Positions 7,111 through 13,684 of a stretch of DNA of 14,380 nucleotides are shown here, piece after piece; the stretch's first letter is position 1; every line of letters begins with the position of its first letter. Both the position numbers and the translations under genes were made by a program. The notes beneath the pieces are model-generated. The model searched no databases. It was not told the origin of the DNA and worked only from the letters and a program-made list of their open reading frames with translations. The DNA is from SZUA-365 sp034002405 (GTDB taxonomy: Bacteria; Bacteroidota; Ignavibacteria; SZUA-365), in NCBI GenBank assembly GCA_034002405.1, contig JAVFAS010000073.1, forward strand, positions 1 to 14,380, in the 5' to 3' direction.

Positions 7111-9024
7111 TCATTCGACGACGATGCGATGCACGATCACGCCACCGGCATGCGCGAGCGTGAGCGCATACACGCCACGCGCGAGTCCGCGACCGTCGAA
7201 GCGGAGCGTGTGCGTTCCGGCGGTGAGATCGCCGTCATGGAGCGTGGCGACGTGCCGGCCGAGCAGGTCATGCAGCCGCAGTGTCGCGTGCAGGGTGCGG
7301 GCGACCTCGACACGTGCGGCCAGCATGCCGTCACGATGGGGGAGGTAGGGCTGGGGATAGAGATCCGTCAGGGCGATGACCGGTGAGAGGACAGGAACGT
7401 CCGCGACCGTCACGGTGCGATAACTGACGCGTTTGAGAACAATGTTGCGCGGGTCGAGGGCGATGGCCTTCACATCGTTGGCCGCGACATCGGGGAAGGT
7501 GAATTCCTGCATCTGTTCCGCGCGTGTGTCGATGCGATGCCACACCGTGTCGCCCGCCGTGCGGATGATGGCCAGGTCCATCGGCATCGCGAACAGCGGG
7601 TACTTCTCCAGATCCTGGGTTTGCGCGAGGCGCACGCGCAGCGGCGCGCCGGTATCGTCAAGTACCCGCTGTACCGTGTATTCGGGCCAGCCGGCGGCGA
7701 TCACCCATTGATCGAAAAACCAGCCGAGTTCGCCGCCGTGAAATTCTTCCATGACCTGACGGAAGCTCGCCGTGGTGGCGTTGCCATAGGCGTGACGCTG
7801 GCCGTAGGCGCGGAAGCCGTCGAAGAACGCACTGTCTCCCATGACATCGCGCAGCATGGCGAGCACCACGCCACCCTTGTGATAAATCGTCCCGGGATAA
7901 TTCGACGAGGGTGCCGCGCGCGGGAAGTCATGCAGCGGAAACACGCCCTCGTTACGCGTGTCGGCGATGCGATACGTCTGCGCGGTGCTACGGACGGATT
8001 CGAGATAGTCCGCCGTGCCGCCGAGATGTTCGGCGTACAGGAATTCACTGAACACCGCGAACCCTTCGTTGAGCCACGCGTCGCGGAAATCCGCGCAGGT
8101 CACCCAGTCACCCCACCACATGTGCGCCAGCTCATGGGCCGCCGTCGTGCCCGCTTCCGCGAGTCCGTCGAACAGCGGCCCGGCGTAGCTGATCATGGTC
8201 TGGTGCTCCATCGATCCGATGGGCGTGATGCAGTAGCCGATTTTGTCGAAGGGGTAGGCGCCGAAGCGCTGGGTGAACACGTCCATCATGCCATGCACGG
8301 GTGCGAAGTACGAGATGCCGCGTGCCGAGTCGGCACGCGGAACGAAGTATTGCATCGGGATGCCGTTCCACGTGTCCTCGATGATCGCATAGTCCCCGAT
8401 GGCGTAGGTGAACAGATAGGTCGCCGTCGGGTGCTCCTCGACCCAGCGCCAGCGCTGCTCGCCATTGGCCGCCGTCCGTTCGACGAGCACGCCCGTGCCC
8501 GCGACGGCGAAACCGTCCGGGACGATGAAGGTCACGTCGAAGGTCGCCTTGTCGGCGGGTGTGTCGTTGGACGGCAGCCAGCGACGCATCATCGAGATGT
8601 CCGGATCGTTGAACGCCACACCCATGAAATAGGTCACCGGTCCCCAATGACAGCCGCCCCAGGGCGTGCCGCCGCCTTCGTTTCCCGGAGAACCGGAATA
8701 ACGGATGTGGATTTCCGTTGTGTCACCCGCGGGAAGCGGTGTCTCCAGCACGACGGTCAGGACGCGGTCGTCGTAGCGGGAGCTCACCGTCGCGCCATCG
8801 ACCCGTACCTCGGCAACGGCCATGGCGACGAGGTCGATCGGAAGCTCGGAAAGATCGCCGCGCGCGGCGTTCCGCACGGTGAGCACGGCATCACCCGTGA
8901 TCGAGCGGGCGGCGAGATTGAAACGGATGTCCGCCCGGTATCGCACGACATCGATCAGTGCTGATTCGGCGATGAGCGGGGGACTGATGATGAAGAGGGC
9001 GAGAAGCACGGTCGCGAGGCGCAT
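7111..9024 (-). CDS. Secreted M1-family zinc aminopeptidase with sorting-like C-terminal domain
   Basis: 637 residues from the ATG at 9024 (MRLATVLLALFII, a signal peptide of about 20 residues). A GGAG lies about 9 bases upstream; reading further upstream only enters the neighbour gene in another frame. The N-terminal beta domain covers about 25-225. GSMEH (270-274) is the GxMEN-like substrate motif. HELAH (297-301) and Glu320 in NEGFA form the zinc site with the family spacing of 18 residues, and Tyr381 in IYHKGG is the likely transition-state tyrosine. The enzyme removes N-terminal residues from peptides. Residues about 553-637 (LYPQPYLPH, LHDLLGRHVATL, LARGVYAL) look like a T9SS type A sorting domain, so export or surface anchoring is inferred. 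The gene starts 29 bp after the LolA-like gene and is likely cotranscribed with it; it ends the minus-strand cluster. Confidence 0.94.
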   Translation of the reverse strand: MRLATVLLALFIISPPLIAESALIDVVRYRADIRFNLAARSITGDAVLTVRNAARGDLSELPIDLVAMAVAEVRVDGATVSSRYDDRVLTVVLETPLPAGDTTEIHIRYSGSPGNEGGGTPWGGCHWGPVTYFMGVAFNDPDISMMRRWLPSNDTPADKATFDVTFIVPDGFAVAGTGVLVERTAANGEQRWRWVEEHPTATYLFTYAIGDYAIIEDTWNGIPMQYFVPRADSARGISYFAPVHGMMDVFTQRFGAYPFDKIGYCITPIGSMEHQTMISYAGPLFDGLAEAGTTAAHELAHMWWGDWVTCADFRDAWLNEGFAVFSEFLYAEHLGGTADYLESVRSTAQTYRIADTRNEGVFPLHDFPRAAPSSNYPGTIYHKGGVVLAMLRDVMGDSAFFDGFRAYGQRHAYGNATTASFRQVMEEFHGGELGWFFDQWVIAAGWPEYTVQRVLDDTGAPLRVRLAQTQDLEKYPLFAMPMDLAIIRTAGDTVWHRIDTRAEQMQEFTFPDVAANDVKAIALDPRNIVLKRVSYRTVTVADVPVLSPVIALTDLYPQPYLPHRDGMLAARVEVARTLHATLRLHDLLGRHVATLHDGDLTAGTHTLRFDGRGLARGVYALTLAHAGGVIVHRIVVE

Positions 9025-9053
9025 GGGGGCAAGCTCCGGACGATGGGAAGGAT

Positions 9054-9773
9054 TCAGTTTCTGCTGGGTCGCGTCGACGGCGTGGTCTTCGTTTCGAAGA
9101 CCGCATCGTCGATGCCTTTGTTGACGACATAGTTTCGATAGGTCATGCGGATGTGCGCGGTCTCGTTGTTCGCGGCGTCGTCGGGCCGAGTGCTCCGTCC
9201 CGGACGACGGAATTGCCGGGGTGAATCCATCTCCACATCGATACGCGACGGCAACCAGTACTTGCCGTCGACGTGCGTGTAGGTCAAGAGTGCCGACGCG
9301 TTTGTCCCGGTACCGGGATCGAACTCCACACGCAGGATAAGCGCCCGCTTGGTATCGACGAAGAGCATGGCGCGTTGCAGCCGCGTGGTATCCGAGCGCG
9401 CGAGCAGTTTCACCTTGGTGCATTCGATGCCCTGGATCTTCTCGCTTCCCTGGACCACCATGTCATACGCATCCGTCTCGAACATGGTGGGATGAAACGC
9501 CACCGCGTCGCGTGGCAGCATGGCGAAGCCATCGCTCTCGAGCTGGACGCGGTCGGGTTTCTTGAAATACATGACCGCATCCATTGGCGGCACGCTCAGT
9601 CCGGTCATCTTGATCACGGCGCGGATAACGACCGTGTAGTCCTCGATCCTGCTGGAGCGGGACTGCACCGCCTTGAGTATCGCCGCGGCATCGGTCGGCT
9701 GCGCGAATACGGGCGGTGTCTGCGTGAGACCGGCGAGGATCAGGACAGCGAGGAACAATGATGCGCGACGCAT
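9054..9773 (-). CDS. LolA-like outer-membrane lipoprotein-sorting family protein (DUF-type)
   Basis: 239 residues from the ATG at 9773, with GGAAAGG six bases upstream. Residues 1-24 are a signal peptide ending PPVFAQ, with no lipobox cysteine, so a soluble periplasmic protein is likely. The mature part has the alternating beta pattern of LolA/LppX-like folds: an initial helix (AAAILKAVQSRSSRIEDYTV, 29-48), then MDAVMYFKKPDRVQLES (64-80), which matches the usual 'film of strand then K.P.R...' segment. EKIQGIECTKVKLLAR (111-126) and FVDTKRALILRVEF (138-151) follow. The tail (184-204) is Arg/Pro/Asp-rich and the last ten residues are Thr/Ser/Pro-rich. Function is inferred: such proteins carry lipoproteins or lipids. 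It lies between an ABC-2 permease gene (86 bp gap) and the aminopeptidase gene (29 bp gap). Confidence 0.8.
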   Translation of the reverse strand: MRRASLFLAVLILAGLTQTPPVFAQPTDAAAILKAVQSRSSRIEDYTVVIRAVIKMTGLSVPPMDAVMYFKKPDRVQLESDGFAMLPRDAVAFHPTMFETDAYDMVVQGSEKIQGIECTKVKLLARSDTTRLQRAMLFVDTKRALILRVEFDPGTGTNASALLTYTHVDGKYWLPSRIDVEMDSPRQFRRPGRSTRPDDAANNETAHIRMTYRNYVVNKGIDDAVFETKTTPSTRPSRN

Positions 9774-9859
9774 GGGATGCCTTTCCGGAAAAAGAAAAAG
9801 GTAAGAATGTTTGAAACAAATATCCGCACGAAGCACGGCGCGTTCCGCCCCGCGATGAA

Positions 9860-10699
9860 TCAGGACAGCACATCCTTCCGTCGGAAGATGAGCCAGGCCG
9901 CGCCAAGAAAGACGAGCATGAACGCACCGAGCGCGAGGACGTCCCGCGCGATGGCCGTGCCATCGATCGGGGTCGCGAAGGCCTTGCGCCAGACGTCGAT
10001 ATACGACGTGAAGAGGAACGGTTTGATCGGATCGAAGAAGGCGTAGGGAAGATTCACCAGGATGAAACACAGGATGACAACCGCGAAGGAGCCGACGATC
10101 GGACCGATGGCGTTTTCAACGAAGGAGCTGAAGAGCATTCCCAACGTGGCGACCACGCACATCGCCCACCCCGCGAGGAGGTAGGAGAGGAGGAAGCGCC
10201 ACCACAGTTCGTGTCGAGCGAGGATGGCGATGCCATCATCACGCAGGGTGAACATGTCGCCATGGCCGAACAGTGCGAGACCGAGTCCCACGCTGAGCGC
10301 GCCGAGAAAGAGGACGAGGGAGAACGAGTAGATGGCCGTGCTGAGTGACTTCACCGCGAAGATGCGCGTGCGGGATGGGGGACGCGTCAGCAGAATGCGG
10401 TAGGTGCCGCTGGTCGCCTCGCCCGCGAACACATCGCCCGCCACGAGAAGAATGAGAAACGGTACATGTACAAAGAGCGCGTTCATCACGAGATTGGCGA
10501 CGAACCATCCGTTGAAGAGCGAACCGACGAACAGGAAGTTCTGCTGCAATCCGCCGCTCATGCCGCGGATGAGATCGTCGCCTTCGGTGGAAAATCCCCA
10601 GTACACCAGTGGCGTCAACAGCGCGATGAGCGCGAAGCCGATATAGGTGCGGAGCTTCCGATAGGTTTTGAGCAGTTCATAGCGCAGCAGCAGCAACAT
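9860..10699 (-). CDS. ABC-2 family transporter permease
   Basis: 279 residues from the ATG at 10699, with AGGGG six bases upstream. About six membrane segments are visible (roughly 19-35, 61-88, 121-144, 169-191, 200-222, 254-272). The loop GDVFAGEATSGTYRILLTRP (88-107) is the hallmark of ABC-2 permeases of the type 'FAGE...GT...LL.RP.SR'. The protein belongs in the inner membrane and needs an ATPase partner, but no ATP-binding gene lies on either side in this window. Its gene starts 27 bp after the pseudouridine synthase gene and precedes the LolA-like gene by 86 bp, so cotranscription is likely. Substrate unknown; lipids, antibiotics and protein maturation factors are all transported by relatives. 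Confidence 0.9.
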   Translation of the reverse strand: MLLLLRYELLKTYRKLRTYIGFALIALLTPLVYWGFSTEGDDLIRGMSGGLQQNFLFVGSLFNGWFVANLVMNALFVHVPFLILLVAGDVFAGEATSGTYRILLTRPPSRTRIFAVKSLSTAIYSFSLVLFLGALSVGLGLALFGHGDMFTLRDDGIAILARHELWWRFLLSYLLAGWAMCVVATLGMLFSSFVENAIGPIVGSFAVVILCFILVNLPYAFFDPIKPFLFTSYIDVWRKAFATPIDGTAIARDVLALGAFMLVFLGAAWLIFRRKDVLS

Positions 10700-10726
10700 C
10701 GCGGACCCCTGCGAATATCGGATAAA

Positions 10727-11971
10727 TCAGTCTCGTGTTTTCTTCGCCAGGTTTCTCAGGGCGCGGACTTCTTCCTCCTCGAGGTAGCGCCAGGCGCCGC
10801 GACGGAGGCCGCCGAGACCGAGTCCGGCGAAGCTGATGCGGTCGAGTTTGCGGATCGCATAGCCCAGCGTTTCGAACATGCGTCGAACCTGGCGGTTGCG
10901 TCCTTCGTGGATCGTGAGTCCGACGATGGTGCCGGCCGGACTGTTGAGAATCTCCGCGTCGCAGGGAGCGGTCATGCCATCCTCGAGCTTGATGCCCCGT
11001 CGCAGCGCCTGGAGATCCTGCGGTTTCACTTTCGTGGTCAGTTCGGCGATGTAATTCTTGGGCGCGGCGAAGCCGGGATGCATGAGTTTGTTGGCGAGGT
11101 CGCCGTCATTGGTCAGCAGCAGTGCGCCCGTGGTGTTCCGGTCGAGTCGCCCGACCGGGTAAACATGATGTTCGGTCGGAATCAGATCCATCACCGTGCG
11201 GCGACCGAGTTCATCATCGGTCGTGGTGATGCAGTCCTTGGGTTTGTTGAGCAGCAGGTAGTACAGCTGCGACTGGATATACACGGGCGTCCCTTTGACG
11301 CTCACCTCATCGCGCGCGGGATGCACCTTGGCGCCGAGTTCGGTGACCACGCGGCCATTGACGCGCACGAGTCCTTGCGCGATCATCTCGTCGGCCTTGC
11401 GACGCGAGGCCACGCCGGCCTCGGAGAGGAATTTGTTGAGACGCAGTTCTTTTTCCGTTTCCCTGATCGCGACCGTATGGCGCCGGGGTTTCTGTTTTCC
11501 GACCGCCCGTTCGAGTCGCGCATGTCGTTGAGTATCCGCGCTTTTCCGCTTGATACCGTGTCCGCCCTTCGGCGAAACCTTCTTCGTGCCCGCATCGCGT
11601 TCCGCGGCATCCTGTCTCCCCGATCCCGGACGCGGCGATCCTTTTCGCATATCGTGATCCCGGTCGGCGCGCGATCCTTTTCGCATATCGTGATCCCGGT
11701 CGGCGCGCGATCCTTCGTTTCTCCCCGGCGTCACATTTCCCCGCCTACGTCCCCCCGCCGAAGGTCGTCCCCCTGCCGAAGGCCGTCCCCCCGCCGAAGG
11801 CCGTCCCCCCGCCGAAGGCCGTCCCCCCGACCCACGCGTCGTACCGCGAGAAGCGGACACGCTGCTCCGTTTCGATCCACCGCGCGCACCCTGAGATGGA
11901 CGCTTCCCGCCTTGCCTGCCTTTGCCATTACCAGTCGTTTTCATTGTCATTCGTATCCATTGTGTTGACAT
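10727..11971 (-). CDS. rluB: RluB/RsuA-family pseudouridine synthase with long repetitive basic N-terminus
   Basis: 414 residues. The conserved enzyme occupies about 176-410. It has an S4 RNA-binding domain (LRLNKFLSEAGVASRRKADE, 176-195), the catalytic motif GRLDRNTTGALLLTNDG (274-290, Asp277), and EGRNRQVRRMFETLG (356-370). It should convert a uridine of 23S (RluB) or 16S (RsuA) rRNA to pseudouridine; placement next to scpB favours RluB. The first 170 residues are Gly/Arg/Lys/Ser-rich and probably disordered. They contain GGRPSA repeats (about 49-74) and a perfect duplication of a 12-residue unit GSRADRDHDMRK (87-98 and 99-110). The start is uncertain: the GAGGAGA before the 11971 ATG is very close (1-2 bases), and in-frame ATGs at 11950 and 11944 are alternatives. 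It follows scpB by 75 bp. The extension is far longer than in typical family members. Confidence 0.92.
   Translation of the reverse strand: MSTQWIRMTMKTTGNGKGRQGGKRPSQGARGGSKRSSVSASRGTTRGSGGRPSAGGRPSAGGRPSAGGRPSAGGRRRGNVTPGRNEGSRADRDHDMRKGSRADRDHDMRKGSPRPGSGRQDAAERDAGTKKVSPKGGHGIKRKSADTQRHARLERAVGKQKPRRHTVAIRETEKELRLNKFLSEAGVASRRKADEMIAQGLVRVNGRVVTELGAKVHPARDEVSVKGTPVYIQSQLYYLLLNKPKDCITTTDDELGRRTVMDLIPTEHHVYPVGRLDRNTTGALLLTNDGDLANKLMHPGFAAPKNYIAELTTKVKPQDLQALRRGIKLEDGMTAPCDAEILNSPAGTIVGLTIHEGRNRQVRRMFETLGYAIRKLDRISFAGLGLGGLRRGAWRYLEEEEVRALRNLAKKTRD
11637..11708. repeat. Perfect 36-bp direct duplication inside the pseudouridine synthase gene
   Basis: Two identical 36-bp copies (11637-11672 and 11673-11708) lie head to tail and keep the reading frame, encoding the 12-residue unit GSRADRDHDMRK twice. 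The perfect identity suggests a recent duplication. Confidence 0.93.
11755..11826. repeat. 18-bp tandem repeat, four units, inside the pseudouridine synthase gene
   Basis: Four 18-bp units with consensus CCGCCGAAGGCCGTCCCC. The two units 11791-11808 and 11809-11826 are identical, and the first two each differ by one base. A degenerate fifth half-unit lies at about 11737-11754. The minus strand reads it as GGRPSA repeats. Confidence 0.92.
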
Positions 11972-12046
11972 TCTCCTCAGTGCGTCTCCATCGATCGCCC
12001 TGCATCACACGATTCCGACACCATCGCGCACCACGTCCGCGACACC

Positions 12047-13684
12047 TCACGCGCTGTCGCGTTCCACATCACGTGCGCTCTCGCCATCGATCTCGATCTC
12101 GCTCTCGCTCTCGCTCTCGCCATCGCTCTCGCCATCGCCATCGCTCTCGATTTCGCTCTCGCTCTCGCTCTCGCTCTCGATTTCGATTTCGCTCTCGCTC
12201 TCGATTTCGATTTCGCTCTCGCTCTCGCTCTCGCCATCGCTCTCGCCATCGCTCTCGATCTCGCTCTCGATCTCGCCATCGCTCTCGATCTCGATCTCGA
12301 TCTCGCTCTCGCCATCGCTCTCGATCTCGTTCTCGATCTCGATCTCGATCTCGATCTCGCTCTCGATTTCGCTCTCGCTCTCGCTCTCGATTTCGCTCTC
12401 GCTCTCGCTCTCGCTCTCGATTTCGCTCTCGATTTCGCTCTCGCTCTCGATTTCGATTTCGCTCTCGATTTCGATTTCGCTCTCGATCCCACTCCCGGAA
12501 TCAAACTGAACATGTAAAACCGGAGCCCCCTCCCCGTTACTCGCCGTCTCTCCCGACCGAACCATCGCAGTGTCAAACAACCGTTCGAGCTCCTGCGACG
12601 ACGAGCGAGAATAGATCCGCGCCTGATCGGGATCCATCTCATCGATCGAATTGATCGCGAGCTCATCCTCGGAAGAGAGCAGATCCTTGATCTCGCGCGG
12701 TTTGGGCAGATCATTGATGCTGCTGAGGCCGAAGTGCTTGAGAAACGTTTTCGTCGTACCGTAGAGCAGGGGACGTCCCGGACTATCCTCGCGACCGACA
12801 ATGGAAATCAGATTCCGTTCGAGCAGCGACTTGACGACATACTCGGCGTTGACACCGCGGATGCCCTCGATGCCCGGCTTACTGATCGGCTGCTTGAACG
12901 CAATGATCGCCAGCGTCTCGAGCGCGCTCTGCGTGAGGCGGCGACGAGCGCGTTCGGCGAACAACCGTCCTACCCACGCACCGTAATCGGCGGTCGTCTG
13001 AAAGGCAAAGCCCCCGGCGACCTCGACGATGCGGAAGACCCGTCCCGCGTCGGCATACTCCTCATTGAGCAAGTCGATGGCATTCTTGACGCGCGTGATC
13101 GTCAACCGGCGCGCTGCCGCACGACGTCCGCGGCCAGGCGCGGTCTCCATCACGGAATCGGCATCGGTCGTCGCGCCATCGGCGTGCGCACCCTCGTCAC
13201 CTCTCGTGATTCCGTCCTCCTCGGCCCCAGTGTCGGTCCCACGTTCGTTCGGCGCGAGCAACTCCTTGATCTGCTTGAACGTGAGGGGTTCATCCGAGGC
13301 AAAAACCAACGCTTCGATGATTCCGCGAAAATCCGGATCATCTTCCTCGTCGTCCGCACCGTCCCGTGCATCGGGTGTCCGTGGATCATCGTCCGTCACC
13401 GCGTCGGCATCGACCGTGTCGGCATCGACCGCGTCGGCATCGACCGTGTCGGCATCGACCGCGTCGGCATCGACCGCGTCGGCATCGACCGCGTCGGCAT
13501 CGGCATCGACCGTGTCGGCATCGACCGCGTCGGCATCGACCGCGTCGGCGGATTCCGCCGCACCGCCGTCCACAGGTTCATCACCTTCGGGTGCGGGTTG
13601 CGCTGTGGTGGAGGCGTTGATTTCTTCAGGCTGTATGGTTCTGGCTTTCTTTTTCTTCTTCTTCATGGTGCTGGTCCGGGACAT
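12047..13684 (-). CDS. scpB: Segregation and condensation protein B with repetitive acidic N- and C-terminal extensions
   Basis: 545 residues, about two to three times the usual ScpB length of 180-250. ScpB is the winged-helix partner of ScpA in the SMC condensin complex on the chromosome. Core landmarks: FRGIIEALVFASDEPLTFKQ (119-138), IVEVAGGFAFQT (219-230), RRRLTQSALETLAIIAFKQP (247-266), IRGVNAEYVVKSLLERNLI (275-293), GRPLLYGTTKTFLKHFGL (303-320). An acidic insert of about 45 residues (146-191) interrupts the first winged-helix domain. Before the core is a KKKKKK patch (8-13) and a Val-Asp-Ala-Asp repeat (about 48-96). After it, residues about 399-534 form an almost pure Ser-Glu/Ile-Glu/Asp-Gly tail. 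The start ATG at 13684 has GGTGG six bases before it; ATG 13666 is possible. It overlaps scpA by 59 bp and precedes the pseudouridine synthase gene by 75 bp. Confidence 0.94.
   Translation of the reverse strand: MSRTSTMKKKKKKARTIQPEEINASTTAQPAPEGDEPVDGGAAESADAVDADAVDADTVDADADAVDADAVDADAVDADTVDADAVDADTVDADAVTDDDPRTPDARDGADDEEDDPDFRGIIEALVFASDEPLTFKQIKELLAPNERGTDTGAEEDGITRGDEGAHADGATTDADSVMETAPGRGRRAAARRLTITRVKNAIDLLNEEYADAGRVFRIVEVAGGFAFQTTADYGAWVGRLFAERARRRLTQSALETLAIIAFKQPISKPGIEGIRGVNAEYVVKSLLERNLISIVGREDSPGRPLLYGTTKTFLKHFGLSSINDLPKPREIKDLLSSEDELAINSIDEMDPDQARIYSRSSSQELERLFDTAMVRSGETASNGEGAPVLHVQFDSGSGIESEIEIESEIEIESESEIESEIESESESESEIESESESEIESEIEIEIEIENEIESDGESEIEIEIESDGEIESEIESDGESDGESESESEIEIESESEIEIESESESESEIESDGDGESDGESESESEIEIDGESARDVERDSA
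12083..12490. repeat. Hexanucleotide tandem array encoding the acidic tail of ScpB
   Basis: About 408 bp made almost only of 6-bp units on the plus strand: TCGCTC, TCGATC, TCGATT, GCCATC and one TCGTTC (near 12326-12331). The minus frame reads Ser-Glu, Ile-Glu, Asp-Gly-Glu and one Asn-Glu. Unit boundaries are constant to the end of the array, so the frame is kept throughout. Blocks of the same unit variants recur at several places, which fits repeated slippage or unequal exchange. The opposite strand is open in all frames as arginine-serine, serine-leucine and isoleucine-serine repeats; I treat those as shadows. Confidence 0.95.
13401..13550. repeat. 15-bp tandem array encoding the Val-Asp-Ala-Asp repeat in ScpB
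   Basis: About nine 15-bp units, consensus GCGTCGGCATCGACC with a GTGTCGG variant, on the plus strand. One unit (13491-13511) has a 6-bp internal insertion, so the array is still in frame. The minus strand reads alternating VDADA and VDADT. Homogeneity is high, which suggests active turnover. Confidence 0.94.

Noticed and set aside
9025..9423. N-terminal extension of the aminopeptidase up to 9423
   Set aside because: The extra 133 codons lie in an alternative frame of the LolA-like gene. Starting at 9024 gives a direct signal peptide.
9817..9824. Bacteroidota-type -7 promoter GATATTTG before the LolA-like gene
   Set aside because: It matches five of six defined positions, but no -33 TTG is found about 20 bases upstream. 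The gene is more simply served by the upstream transcript.
9774..10070. N-terminal extension of the LolA-like protein up to 10070
   Set aside because: The extra 99 codons overlap the permease gene. The ATG at 9773 has a good ribosome site and a signal peptide right after it.
7537..11968. Large plus-strand frames antisense to the aminopeptidase and pseudouridine synthase genes (7537-8964, 10466-11968)
   Set aside because: Same reasons: antisense shadows in GC-rich DNA with no domain, leader or neighbour to support them.
11896..12654. Long plus-strand frames rich in arginine-serine or serine-leucine across the hexamer array
   Set aside because: They exist only because the 6-bp repeat has no stop codon in any frame. 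They have no sensible start, no ribosome site and no family match, while the minus frame continues a clear ScpB protein.
11637..13550. The repeat arrays as a possible CRISPR
   Set aside because: Units are directly adjacent with no unique spacers, no cas genes are near, and the arrays are in coding frames.
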